A stretch of 47,947 nucleotides of DNA. Source: Pseudaminobacter soli (ex Zhang et al. 2022) (lineage in GTDB: Bacteria; Pseudomonadota; Alphaproteobacteria; Rhizobiales; Rhizobiaceae). This document shows positions 7,673 to 17,009 of this stretch, one piece after another. The position numbers and the translations under genes were made by a program. Under the pieces are notes generated by a model, which saw only the letters and a program-made list of their open reading frames with translations, was not told the origin of the DNA and searched no databases. The stretch's first letter is position 1. Each line of letters opens with the position of its first letter. Location of the stretch: NCBI RefSeq assembly GCF_014595955.1, contig NZ_JABVCF010000025.1, forward strand, positions 1 to 47,947, in the 5' to 3' direction.

Positions 7673-8935
7673 ATGCTGAAACACGTCAGATCCGATGCCC
7701 TCGGTTCGAAAGGCGGCTCCGACGAAGCGCTCATCACCGAACTCGAACGGACCGGAACCCCACCTGAAGCGATCACGGAACAACGGCTACCGGACGTCGT
7801 ACCGGCCCCGATGCGACGAATCCCGAAGGAGCTCGGCCAGATCGTCCTGGTGCTGCAGGGCGGCGGGGCGCTCGGCGCGTATCAGGTCGGTGCCTATCAG
7901 GCTCTGCATGAGGCCGGTGTAGAGCCGGACTGGGTGATCGGCACGTCGATTGGGGCGATCAACGCCAGCCTCATCGCCGGCAATGCCCCGGAGCATCGCA
8001 TGAAGCGGCTTCAGGAGTTCTGGAGCCGTATGCAATCCGGCTCTTGGGTGAAGCTTTTGGAGAACTGGCCGGTAGTGGGATCAGTTGCGACAAACGCGAC
8101 GACGATCACTCACGGCATACCGGCCTTCTTCAGGCCCAACCCACCGGCCTTCCTGGGCTTTCACATTCCCCTCGGACCGGAATCCGCAAGCTACTACGAC
8201 ACCTCGCCTCTGGCCGAGACCCTGTCCGACCTGGTGGATTTCGACTGCATCAATGGCACCGGGACCCGCCTCACGGTCGGCGCCGCGAACGTGCGCACCT
8301 GCGAGATGCGGTACTTCGACAGCCGCGACATGGATCTCGATGTCCGGCACGTAATGGCATCCGGCGCGCTTCCGCCTGCCTTTCCGGCAGTCCGCATCGA
8401 TGGCGATCTCTACTGGGACGGTGGCATCCTCTCGAATACACCCGTGGAGGCCGTCTTCGATGACAACCCACGGAAGAACTCGGTCATCTTCGCGGTCCAT
8501 ATATGGAGCCCGCAAGGGGGCGAGCCGGACACGATCTGGCAGGTCATGAGCCGACAAAAGGACCTCCAATATTCCAGCCGAGCGATCAGCCACATCGCCC
8601 GGCAGAAACAGATCCACCGGCTGCGCCATGTGATCGCCGAGCTCGTGCAGCGGTTGCCGGAAACAGAGCAGATGACCGGGGTTGTGCGGGAGCTCGCAGG
8701 CTACGGCTGCCTGACCCGCATGCACGTGGTCCGGCTGTTGGCTCCGCCTTTCGAGGGGGATGACCACACCAAGGACATCGACTTCAGCCCGCGAGGCATT
8801 CGCCGTCGCTGGGAGGCCGGGTATGTCGATACCAGCCGGGTTCTGGATCTGGCGCCCTGGGCAGGGGACTTTGATCCGATGGAGGGCTTCATCCTGCACG
8901 AGGCCCGGCCTGGCATGATGATGACGGCAGGGTAG
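7673..8935 (+). CDS. Patatin-like phospholipase with DUF3734 tail
   Basis: A 420-aa protein. A ~60-residue N-terminal tail precedes a patatin domain: oxyanion loop LQGGGALGAYQVGA (about 61-74), nucleophile elbow GTSIG with the catalytic Ser at about 94, and catalytic Asp in WDGGILSNTP (about 255). A C-terminal DUF3734 region (about 300-390, including the RRRWEAGY segment) follows. The family hydrolyses lipids or polyesters. The start at ATG 7673 follows GAGGAGG and lies 10 bases after bdhA. A patatin-bdhA pairing is common in bacteria that make polyhydroxyalkanoate, which suggests, by inference, release of hydroxyacyl units that the dehydrogenases then oxidise. Confidence 0.88.
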   Translation: MLKHVRSDALGSKGGSDEALITELERTGTPPEAITEQRLPDVVPAPMRRIPKELGQIVLVLQGGGALGAYQVGAYQALHEAGVEPDWVIGTSIGAINASLIAGNAPEHRMKRLQEFWSRMQSGSWVKLLENWPVVGSVATNATTITHGIPAFFRPNPPAFLGFHIPLGPESASYYDTSPLAETLSDLVDFDCINGTGTRLTVGAANVRTCEMRYFDSRDMDLDVRHVMASGALPPAFPAVRIDGDLYWDGGILSNTPVEAVFDDNPRKNSVIFAVHIWSPQGGEPDTIWQVMSRQKDLQYSSRAISHIARQKQIHRLRHVIAELVQRLPETEQMTGVVRELAGYGCLTRMHVVRLLAPPFEGDDHTKDIDFSPRGIRRRWEAGYVDTSRVLDLAPWAGDFDPMEGFILHEARPGMMMTAG

Positions 8936-9020
8936 GACGGCGATCGCGGAGACCGGCGACCTCGATGGATGAATAGACCTAATAGAACTGGGGCAGGAGA
9001 CCTATCATGCAAAACACCTT

Positions 9021-9029
9021 CCCCCCCCC
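9021..9029 (+). repeat. Poly-C tract (C9) after an ATG
   Basis: Nine consecutive C follow ACCTT in the fifth to eighth codons after ATG 9007. The ATG has AGGAGA six bases upstream. With C9 it reads out of frame with the dehydrogenase; C10 or C7 would fuse MQNTF-proline residues to VAETARILDGK. Homopolymers of this kind are prone to slippage and to sequencing error. Confidence 0.85.
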
Positions 9030-9830
9030 GTGGCCGAGACCGCGCGGATACTCGATGGCAAGGTGGCGCTTGTCACAGGTTCCACCAGCGGAATCGGCCT
9101 TGGCGTCGCCCGCTGGTTCGCCGCCGCGGGGGCCTCGGTCGTACTCAACGGCTTCGGCGAGCCCGAGGAGATCGACGCGATCGTTGAAGGCTTGCGAAGC
9201 GAAACCGGCACGACGGCAGTTTATTCGGCCGCAGACATGACCAGGCCGGACGAGATCTCGGGCCTAGTCAACCTTGCCCTCGAGAGCTTTGGTCGCCTGG
9301 ATGTGCTCGTGAACAACGCCGGAATCTTCCATGTCGGCCCCGTCGATCAGGTTCCGGTCGAGAAGTGGAATCTGATCCTCGCAGTCGACCTGTCCTCCGC
9401 CTTCCATGCCATCCGCAATGCCCTTCCAGCGATGCGCCGGCAAGGTGGTGGCCGCATCATCAACATCGCCTCGGCACTTGCGCTGGTGGGCGCACCGCTC
9501 ACATCGGCCTATGCGGCGGCCAAGCACGGTATCATCGGCCTGACCAAGGTGGTTGCCCTCGAGACGGCAGAGGAAAACATCACCTGCAATGCGATCTGCC
9601 CCGGAAACGTCTGGACCCCCCTCGCGGAGGCGCGCATCACCGAGCAGGTGAAGACACATGGACTGCCCCGCGAGCAGGTCATCCGCAATCTGTTGCTCGC
9701 CGAGCAGCCAAACAAGCGGTTCGCGCTAATCGAGGAGATCGCGGCCTTCGCCACCTTCCTGGCGAGTGATGCCGCCGCTTCGATCACGGGTGCTGCTCTC
9801 CCGATCGACGGCGGCTGGACCGCCCATTGA
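9030..9830 (+). CDS. bdhA-like short-chain dehydrogenase with altered pocket
   Basis: A 266-aa close paralogue of the bdhA product encoded 2 kb upstream, alignable without gaps over almost the whole length. The NAD motif (TGSTSGIGLGVA), NNAG, catalytic Ser148, Tyr161 and Lys165 are kept. The four positions that grip the carboxylate in 3-hydroxybutyrate dehydrogenases are changed: Gln to Phe100, His to Leu150, Lys to Thr158, Gln to Arg202. It probably oxidises a different alcohol. The in-frame start is GTG 9030 with no clear ribosome-binding site; the well-placed ATG at 9007 is out of frame by one C in a C9 tract, so the true start may be 9007 with variable or misread C number. Confidence 0.85.
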   Translation: MAETARILDGKVALVTGSTSGIGLGVARWFAAAGASVVLNGFGEPEEIDAIVEGLRSETGTTAVYSAADMTRPDEISGLVNLALESFGRLDVLVNNAGIFHVGPVDQVPVEKWNLILAVDLSSAFHAIRNALPAMRRQGGGRIINIASALALVGAPLTSAYAAAKHGIIGLTKVVALETAEENITCNAICPGNVWTPLAEARITEQVKTHGLPREQVIRNLLLAEQPNKRFALIEEIAAFATFLASDAAASITGAALPIDGGWTAH

Positions 9831-10454
9831 GACAAGCCCGAGGTTCCATTACGCCCGGACATTGTTATGGGCGGGAGCGGGGCGGACTTGGCGCTCCCGA
9901 CAGCCAGGGCCCGCTTGCCGAACGAACCCGCGATCGTCGACGATTGAACCAGGCCATGGACCGCTCGCTTCCACCCCGGCTTTGTCGCTTCCCGCGGGGT
10001 TGGCAGATCAAGATTCGAGAGGGCCAGCTGCGAAGCAGAGGAAATTGCAAGTTCCCTGGCGTCTATGAGATCCTTGTGCATGGATTGCGGGACGACGCGC
10101 GAAAAGTTGCAGGAATGTGCCTGACTGGCGTGCATTCGTTGCATGGCTCGCCCGCTCGACGGTCAATCTTCACCGAATTGCAAGGCAGTGTGACGTCCGC
10201 CTCGTCCACGGCGCCGACGACTGCTCCAGCGGGCGCCCGGCCAGCCAGCGCTCTTGCAAGGCCACCGTCAGGGGAGAGGCTCATCACTGGCACTATGCGC
10301 GCCGCAAGGCGTCGTCGATGTAGCGGACAGGCGCTGACGATCATCTTCGCCGAGGCAACTACGGGAAGACCAGCAATGGACGCCCAAGCCTTCGAGGGTG
10401 GAAGGGAAGACAGCCGGGGTGAAAATACCCCGGCCGTGGACGCGACCGGCGCGA
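9831..10454. other. Spacer without recognisable gene
   Basis: About 620 bases between two converging genes. Open frames exist on both strands but none shows a domain, a ribosome-binding site or family resemblance. I see no convincing terminator, repeat or RNA gene. Confidence 0.5.
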
Positions 10455-12110
10455 CTAGGCTTCCTTGTCGAGCCAGACCTGCGCGAATTCGTGTTCGTAG
10501 GTTGGATGCATCCTATGGTTCTTCACGTAAGGGGCCGAGTGGTTGAACACAGAGCGCCAGTAGGGCTGGATGATGAGGCCGGAGTCCTGCAGGATCTGCT
10601 CGAGATCTTTCATCACGACGCGACGCTTGTCCGGATCCGCGATCGCCATCGCCTCGGCGAGCTTCTTGTCGAATTCGGGATTGGAGTAGGCGGACTCGTT
10701 CCACGCCTCACCGGTCCGGTAGGCCAGAGCCAGAACCTGGACCCCGAGCGGACGCATGTTCCAGGCCGTCATGGAGAAAGGATACTTCGTCCAGTCGTTC
10801 CAGAACGTCGAGCCCGGCAGCACCGTGCGCTTGACCTTGAAGCCGGCTTCACGGATCTGCGCGGCGATCGCGTCGCCGCTGTTCTTGTGCCAGTCCTCGT
10901 CGGTGGTGATGAGGTCGTGCTCGTAGTCCTGATGTGCCGACCCGGCCATCAGCTTCTTGGTGCCTTCGATATCGCGCGTCGGCTTCGGCAGTTCTGCGTA
11001 TTCGGGATGGATCGGCGCGACGTGATGGTTCTCGCCGACCGCGCCCAGGTTCGCGATCCCGAGTTGCATCACGACCGCATTGTCCACGCACATCTGCAGT
11101 GCCTTGCGCACGGCCTGCTCGTCGTAAGGCTTGTTCAGCACGTTAAAGCGGGCGAGCAGTGTTGCCGAGGTGTTGGCCTCCGACTTCACCATTCCGAGAT
11201 CATCCAAGATGGTGACAAAGTCCGAGGAGGTCTCGTAATTGGTATCGATCTCGCCCGCCTCGAACGCATTCACGGCCGCTGATGGGTCGGAGCCATAATC
11301 GATGAACTCGATGCCATCGAGCAGAGCCTCGCCGCCCCACCAATTGCCGTTTTCACGGCGCTTGAGGACGACCTTGGTGCCCACATCATAGGATACGAGC
11401 TCGAACGGACCGGTCCCGACAGGATGGGCGACGAGATCGTTGCCGTTCTTCTCGAAGTCGCGATGGACGACCAGCGCCGGATAATCAGTGAAGCCGGGGA
11501 TGACGGTGATGTCCGAGGCCTCCAGCTTGAGCGCGATCGTGTAGTCGTCGACCTTGGTAATGGCGCCCTCGCGCACCTTCTTGGTCGCCGGATCGATTAG
11601 GCTGCTCAGACGTGCCGCCATCGAGTTGCCTTCGGCGGTGCCGTCGCACCAGCGCAGAAGGTTGAACATCACGTCGTCCGCGTTGAACTCGTCGCCATTG
11701 TTCCAGGTAACGCCCTTACGCACGTGCAGCGTGTATTCGGTGGCGGAATCGTTCACCTCCCATTTTTCGAGCAGGCGCGGCTCGAAAGTGTACTCGGCGG
11801 TGTACTTCACCAGGGGCTCAAGGAACTGACGGCAGGCGACACTCATTTCCGGCCAGTCCCAGGTCCGGGGATCCTTCATGTCCTTGACAAACATGGCGCA
11901 GCGGACCGTGCCGCCCTTCTTCGGCTCCTGTGCCTCCGCCTTGCCGGGGGCGGCGAGGCCAATCATGCCATAGGCCATGGCTGTCGAGGCGCCGTACACG
12001 CTCGCCAAGGCCAGGAACTCACGACGGTCCATCTTTCCGGACCTGACCGCCTCGGCCATCTCATCGATGTGGCCGGGAACCCGGTTGCCGCTGCTGACGT
12101 AATTACTCAT
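10455..12110 (-). CDS. Tat-exported peptide-type ABC substrate-binding protein
   Basis: A 551-aa family-5 solute-binding protein (peptide/nickel/opine class). The start ATG 12110 follows GGGAAGAGAG; a longer frame to 12521 has no support. An unusually long N-region (about 26 residues) precedes the twin-arginine motif [10 protein letters not shown] (Arg29-Arg30) and a hydrophobic stretch ending at AEAQ, so export is by the Tat route. Family blocks seen: [50 protein letters not shown]. No permease or ATPase gene is nearby, so it is an orphan binding protein. A nucleoside hydrolase gene lies divergently. Confidence 0.9.
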   Translation of the reverse strand: MSNYVSSGNRVPGHIDEMAEAVRSGKMDRREFLALASVYGASTAMAYGMIGLAAPGKAEAQEPKKGGTVRCAMFVKDMKDPRTWDWPEMSVACRQFLEPLVKYTAEYTFEPRLLEKWEVNDSATEYTLHVRKGVTWNNGDEFNADDVMFNLLRWCDGTAEGNSMAARLSSLIDPATKKVREGAITKVDDYTIALKLEASDITVIPGFTDYPALVVHRDFEKNGNDLVAHPVGTGPFELVSYDVGTKVVLKRRENGNWWGGEALLDGIEFIDYGSDPSAAVNAFEAGEIDTNYETSSDFVTILDDLGMVKSEANTSATLLARFNVLNKPYDEQAVRKALQMCVDNAVVMQLGIANLGAVGENHHVAPIHPEYAELPKPTRDIEGTKKLMAGSAHQDYEHDLITTDEDWHKNSGDAIAAQIREAGFKVKRTVLPGSTFWNDWTKYPFSMTAWNMRPLGVQVLALAYRTGEAWNESAYSNPEFDKKLAEAMAIADPDKRRVVMKDLEQILQDSGLIIQPYWRSVFNHSAPYVKNHRMHPTYEHEFAQVWLDKEA

Positions 12111-12342
12111 GAATCTCTCTTCCCTTTCATGGCCGAGTACTGGACCGGGCACGGTGCCGAAGAGGCATCCTGTGTTTGGCGGCTGACGGAGGCGGTGGAA
12201 ACGACCTCCTTGCGTTAAAAACCGACGCGCGGGTTGACGTTGGGGCGACGCTCGCTGGTTCCTGTTACAGAACGACGTGCGGCATTGACAGGCGAGGACG
12301 CCGCCCTCCACTGCTGCAGGAACGTTGCTCGAGAGGAACCTC

Positions 12343-13257
12343 ATGACCGGCATCATCTTGGATTGCGACCCTGGCGTCGACGATGCCATCGCCCTTGCGC
12401 TCGCCGTCGCCTCTCCGGAGATAAGGCTGCGCGCCGTGACGGCGGTGGCAGGCAACCGGCCGGTCGAGACCACCTCTCGCAACGCCCGCCGGCTGCTCGA
12501 TCTGCTCGGCGCAGGCGACATCCCCGTCTATGCCGGGGCCGCGCGTTCGCTGGCCTACTCCGAGCCGCGCTGCAGCACGAGCCACGGCGAGGACGGCCTC
12601 GGCGGAATCGATATCGGGTCGGGGAATTCCATCGGCTCCGACCATGCGACGGACATCATCGCCGCGGCCCTTGCCGGTCCGCAAGGCGCGGAACTGACGC
12701 TGGTTGCCGTAGGCCCGTTGACGAATCTCGCGCTGGTCGAGATCAAATACCCGGGGCTGCTGGCACGCGCCGCCGCAATTTTGGTGATGGGAGGGGCGGC
12801 GTTTACGGCCGGCAACATCACGCCGGCCGCGGAGTTCAACTTCTGGTCCGATCCCCTCGCTGCTCATGTTGTGCTCTCATCCGGTGCCGATCTCCGGATT
12901 TTTGGTCTCGACGTTACAAGCCGGGTTGCGATGACCCCTGATTTTCTGGGCCGCCTCGCTAGAGGCGGCGGCAACTCTGCCCGCAAGTTGCACGACATGC
13001 TGAAGGTGTACGGGCGCTCCGATCCGCTGCTTCATGACACCTGTCCCGTCGCATTCCTGGTTGAACCGGGCATGTTCACGTCGGAGCGGGGCTACATGCA
13101 GATCGATTGGTCTCCCGGACTGGGTGAGGGCCGAAGCCATTTCTGGCCTGAGATGATGGAGACCCGACCAAAGCCCTCCAATGTCTCCGTAGTCACGCAT
13201 GTCGACAACGGAGCGCTCCTAACTCTGCTCGAGGAACGCCTGGTCCGCCTGCCCTGA
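12343..13257 (+). CDS. Nucleoside hydrolase (IUNH family)
   Basis: A 304-aa inosine-uridine-preferring nucleoside hydrolase. The Ca2+-binding signature DCDPGVDD lies at residues 7-14 (four Asp). [14 protein letters not shown] at about 165-180 is the N-x-W-x-D-P-x-A-A block, and the late Asp lies in THVDNGAL. It cleaves the N-glycosidic bond of nucleosides to base and ribose. Start ATG 12343 with GAGAGGA before it. It is divergent from the orphan binding-protein gene, 232 bases apart, so a shared promoter region is likely and the bound ligand could be nucleoside-related (inference). Confidence 0.9.
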   Translation: MTGIILDCDPGVDDAIALALAVASPEIRLRAVTAVAGNRPVETTSRNARRLLDLLGAGDIPVYAGAARSLAYSEPRCSTSHGEDGLGGIDIGSGNSIGSDHATDIIAAALAGPQGAELTLVAVGPLTNLALVEIKYPGLLARAAAILVMGGAAFTAGNITPAAEFNFWSDPLAAHVVLSSGADLRIFGLDVTSRVAMTPDFLGRLARGGGNSARKLHDMLKVYGRSDPLLHDTCPVAFLVEPGMFTSERGYMQIDWSPGLGEGRSHFWPEMMETRPKPSNVSVVTHVDNGALLTLLEERLVRLP

Positions 13258-13849
13258 TGTGTTGTCTCCTTCCTTTAATCGATCTGCGATCGACAACTTG
13301 CCGAACGATCGTGAGCAGCGGGCAGTGAGGCGGCTGGAGGCACAGCGGGCCGTTGTGGTCAGGTTTCGCTCCCTCAACTGACCTTGCCACCCGCGGCACA
13401 TTCAAATCGCGAATGACGGCAGTTGGACCCTCAAGCGACTTTCCTGGTCAATCGGCTTGGTGCGCGGGGCGTTGCGTACCACGGCGTCCTCCGGAAGCTT
13501 CTTGCGGCGGATGGCGATCCAGCCCGGTTCCGTTACCGCCTCGCTGCCCGTCGCTCTATCAGGCGGTCTGATTAAAACCGCGCACCTTGGGCAAATAACA
13601 AGACGAGCCGGTCAGCCAAGCGCTTTGTCGAAAACGCCGGAGCGAACTTGGGCAAGTCTGTCCGCTTTCCGAGTGCTTCAGCCGAAACCAGACAGTCCGC
13701 AAACGGCCGTTGGGACGCGGCCGTTGAAGGTAAGAGCGTCGAGTGAGTCTAGTCGAAGGTGATCAGGCCAAGTTTGCGCCCCGTTGGCCCGCGAACATCG
13801 TGCCGTGCAGCGAGCAGCACCTGACGGCCGACCAACGTTATCAAAGGCC
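13258..13849. other. Spacer without recognisable gene
   Basis: About 590 bases with no supportable coding region. The stretch around 13690-13745 (GACAGTCCGCAAACGGCCGTTGG in part) resembles 17455-17490 (GACAGTCAGCAAACGGACC), suggesting further degenerate members of a short dispersed repeat. Confidence 0.45.
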
Positions 13850-14083
13850 TCACGTGGACGAGAATTTTACCGTAACACCGCGCTGTCGAAAATAAGCCTG
13901 CATCAGCTTTCTGCCCGACCGGTTGCCCTGTGCGAGCCTAGCCGGGTCGAACACGGCTTCTTTCAGACCCGCCCGCGTCAGCGCTGCCCTGAGGATCGCA
14001 ATATGCGCGTCAAGGTCTGCATTGTCCGCCTGGAGCGACGAATAGATGCTGTCTGTCGCATCTGCCACAGTCGGTTCACTCAC
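13850..14083 (-). CDS. Small hypothetical protein (77 aa), GTG start
   Basis: A short frame opens at GTG 14083 with AGGAG nine bases upstream. It encodes an acidic-to-basic helical protein: VSEPTVADATDSIYSS, a likely amphipathic helix (LQADNADLDAHIAILRAAL), then AGLKEAVFDPARLAQGNRSG and a basic tail RKLMQAYFRQRGVTVKF. The composition and order look like real coding sequence, and the longer frame upstream (to 14422) does not. I have seen similar unnamed small proteins in rhizobia, but no function is known. It stands alone. Confidence 0.55.
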   Translation of the reverse strand: MSEPTVADATDSIYSSLQADNADLDAHIAILRAALTRAGLKEAVFDPARLAQGNRSGRKLMQAYFRQRGVTVKFSST

Positions 14084-15187
14084 GCTTATACTCCTATGTT
14101 GTTCGTCTGGCGGGTAGCACAGTTTCGGCTTGACCAACACCGGGTGATGCTGGTGCCTACTATCGTAGGTTGGCGAGATGAATTGGGCCGACCTGCGTCG
14201 GCTCTCGAAGCTGCGCCGCCAGAAGCCGACAGTCAGTTCACGGCCCGAGCCTGCCGTTCCGCAATGCGCCCCAATCCTGCCGGGCAGGAACACGCCGCTA
14301 TGTGGGCAAAAGTGGCTCCGTGGAAATGATGACCCATCAGACAGCCGAATAGGCTCGGACATTACAGCCCTGAAGCGGGGGCTGCTTAACCCCCCCCGGT
14401 AGCATCCTGTACGGGTCTGCAAGCCAGCACGCCCTCGTGAGCTTCGCGGCAGTCCTTTATCCCAAAATGGCTCCTGTCAGTGCCGAGTCGGCCTTCGAAG
14501 CCGCGCCTTCATGCCGAAGCCCGATGGAGCGAGCACGATGATGTTGATGTCACAATAGCCGTCGTCTCCGAACCGGATGCTGTAGAGTTCACCCGTGATG
14601 GGGATCCCCTTGCAAGCCAGAGGGCGGGTCAGACGTTTCTCAGCGCCTCCAACTCCGGAAGCCCAGATATTGCAGTTCCGGAGATTGACAAGATGGCCGC
14701 TCCTAACAGGGCGCCTATCAAGTTGCCGTTTAGTGTCCGCCGCCGCGCCCTATCTCAGATGCGCGCTGCTGCCATCGTCCTCCCATCGTCGAAGTCCTAG
14801 GGTTAAGGCGAGTAGCCGTTGCGAGATTTCCGATCAGGATCAAGCCATGCCCTTGTTGAGAGCACTCGGCCAAGCATTCAGGCTTGCTCCGTCCGGCTAC
14901 TCAAGGCTAATGATCGATGCGGGCGCGAAGGTCATGACCTTCTTCAGGCCGCTGGTCATACCCGCGCCGTGGTCTGGTTGTCTCGACTGCGCTTTGTCGA
15001 GGTGTCATCGATAGTTGGAGTGGAAATATCCACGGTCGTTTGTCGGCTCGCACTAGAGCGTTGGCCTGGCGAGCAGTCTCCAAGGTGCCGTTGACAAGCC
15101 GCATCGCGGACAGGCTGATGCCAGTCGCGGGCGGATAGTCGATGATCTACTGAGCGTAAGTGTCGCGAATGGCGGTTAGAAGCTGCC
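14084..15187. other. Degraded accessory spacer
   Basis: About 1.1 kb without an intact gene. Leftward frames at 14450-14720 (with GIPITGELYSIRFGDDGY) and 14930-15180 (with MRLVNGTLETARQANALV) have protein-like composition but are interrupted and not recognised, so they may be remnants of lost genes. The right end runs into the decayed toxin-antitoxin locus. Confidence 0.4.
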
Positions 15188-15294
15188 CCTGAGCGGCTTA
15201 GGCGTTCGACGGGGCGCTATATGATCGGCTAATGGCGCTGGTCGGGGATGTCGAGATTGAGCTCGACACAACACTGTCTGCCGATGGCGAATGA
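15188..15294 (+). pseudogene. prlF: PrlF-family antitoxin, C-terminal remnant
   Basis: The reading PERLR then, one base lost, AFDGALYDRLMALVGDVE and IELDTTLSADGE-stop matches the C-terminus of PrlF-type antitoxins (typically ...PERLRALD...ALVGDVEVDLDAPLS..DE-stop). The AbrB-like N-terminal DNA-binding part is missing or unreadable upstream, and a -1 shift lies at about 15200. The stop at 15292-15294 precedes the yhaV remnant, the normal antitoxin-toxin order. Confidence 0.65.
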
Positions 15295-15479
15295 CGAGAT
15301 GAGACGCACTACTCAAGGCCCCTCGTCATTAATCGGTGGTCGATTTACGCGCATCCTCTCTTCCTCGATCAGATCTTCGAGTTGATCGAGGAAGTTGAGG
15401 CTCTCAAGGCGCAGGATCCGTTGACTTGCCGGAGAAGAACTGCACCAAGCGGCTGGCTGCGCGATCGCCAGTTGCCTGA
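15295..15479 (+). pseudogene. yhaV: YhaV-family toxin, frameshifted N-terminal remnant
   Basis: Frame one gives RPLVINRWSIYAHPLFLDQ and IFELIEEVEALKAQDP, the unmistakable start of YhaV ribonuclease toxins (normally ..LVINGWTLYAHPLFLDQ..). After a -1 shift at about 15420 frame two gives EKNCTKRLAA and then a premature stop at 15477-15479. The catalytic RelE-like C-terminal half (KHWFRAKFFQQYRLFFRY in intact homologues) is absent, and no start codon is in frame with the conserved part. The toxin is dead, as is the antitoxin before it. Confidence 0.75.
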
Positions 15480-15557
15480 CGCCGGGCGCTTCGTATGAGG
15501 GGAGCGGTCGAAAGCCCTTCCAGCGCGACACCGACGTTCGATCGGCGGATCGAGCGA

Positions 15558-16784
15558 TCAGTTTGCCGGTCGCTTAGGCGATGTGTCCTCGACAGCAACG
15601 GGAGCCTGTCTCTGCGACTGATAGAACGCCCCTTCGACGTAGCGCGTGGCGAATACGGACATGGGCATCGCAAGAGCGAACGTGCCGAAGCCCAGCAACG
15701 CGATATAGACGCCCTGGGGTAGGTCCAGTCCATTGAGCCCGTACATCAGGCCATAGAGCGGGATCATGTGAAGCAGGTAAAGGGAATAGGATATCTTACC
15801 GAAGAAGAGCATTGGCTTGAGCTTCAGCGCCTTGGAGAGGATGTCCTGCCTCCCCGCCCGATCCCGTACATAAAGGGCGGAACCGAAGATGAATATCCAG
15901 ATTCCGATGGCGATGCTGACGGTGCCGACCGCCAGCGCGGCTGCGGCGATCGTCCATTTGTTCAGATAGGTCTGATCCCTCCACGACCGGCCCCAGGCAT
16001 AATAACTGACGATCCCCGTCAGGAAGTAGATCGCGAAATAGCTGAGGGCCGCGGTGTTGGGCCATCTCATGCCGACGTACCAGGCAGCCGCGATCCCGGC
16101 GATGAACAGAACCTTCAAGGAGAACCGGGCGTCGTGAAGCACCCAGAACAGGATCGGCGCGATGATGTAGAACTGAAACTCCGTCGAGATGTTCCATGCC
16201 TGACCGAGAAAGGTATACGCGCCGAAGGGAAGCCACCCTCGAGGGATGATGCCGTGAAGCAGCGTCAGATGGCTCAGCACATGCTCTGGCCACTGCGCGA
16301 AACTTGCTTCGTAGACGACCACGCGCCCGGCATTTTTCGGGCCGCTAAAGTCTGCCGACTGCAGTGCCTCATAAGCGACGCCCGACATGGCCACGGACAG
16401 GACGAATGCAAACAGATAGACGGGATAAATCCTCAGGAACCGTCTGGAGAGAAAGGGCAGATAGGGTTCGCGCCTGCGCGACATCATCATGAAGATGACG
16501 AAGCCGCTCATGATGCAGAAGATTTGAACACGGATAAGCTCCCCAAACAGGGGTTCCAGCACGCCGAGATTGCTTGCTTCTATTCCGGCCGCCGGGAGGA
16601 GATGGACAAAAACCACCCATACCGCCAGAAGGCCGCGAAGGCCTTCAAGTTCGTCGATTCGAGCCAATCTGGGGAATCCTCTTTCGAGTTCAAGACGGCC
16701 CGCCGCACCCCAAATACCGAAGCCTAGATACCGCGATTCACAAAAACAAGCCGCGAGCGAGAGTGAATTCGGCGATGCGATCAC
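15558..16784 (-). CDS. Acyltransferase-3 family membrane protein (OafA/YrhL type)
   Basis: A protein of up to 408 aa with about ten membrane helices. The acyltransferase-3 hallmarks are present: RIDELEGLRGLLAVWVVFVH (given in part), with the conserved His at the end of helix 1, then FCIMSGFVIF, RRFLRIYPVYLFAF and, near the end, FFGKISYSLYLLHM. The family transfers acetyl or other acyl groups to cell-surface polysaccharides, lipids or exported sugars. It stands alone, so the acceptor is unknown. The start is uncertain: ATG 16784 gives an atypical ~40-residue leader before the RIDELEG block and no clear ribosome-binding site. Confidence 0.82.
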   Translation of the reverse strand: MIASPNSLSLAACFCESRYLGFGIWGAAGRLELERGFPRLARIDELEGLRGLLAVWVVFVHLLPAAGIEASNLGVLEPLFGELIRVQIFCIMSGFVIFMMMSRRREPYLPFLSRRFLRIYPVYLFAFVLSVAMSGVAYEALQSADFSGPKNAGRVVVYEASFAQWPEHVLSHLTLLHGIIPRGWLPFGAYTFLGQAWNISTEFQFYIIAPILFWVLHDARFSLKVLFIAGIAAAWYVGMRWPNTAALSYFAIYFLTGIVSYYAWGRSWRDQTYLNKWTIAAAALAVGTVSIAIGIWIFIFGSALYVRDRAGRQDILSKALKLKPMLFFGKISYSLYLLHMIPLYGLMYGLNGLDLPQGVYIALLGFGTFALAMPMSVFATRYVEGAFYQSQRQAPVAVEDTSPKRPAN

Positions 16785-17009
16785 TTTCAGCGGCAGGCGT
16801 CATGAGAATTGATGCGTCTGAATGCGGTCGCAGGACGGGCGACGACGAAGCTTCGGCGATGGTCCTGCTATCCGACAGACTCGCCGTCACGCCGGAAAAG
16901 CGCGCCCTAACTGGCCACCACGCCGCGCCTTCCGGTAGCGCTGGCGATCATCCGCTCTACCGCTAGTCCTGCAATCCACGCGCTATACATAACATTTATC
17001 GTTCTCGCG

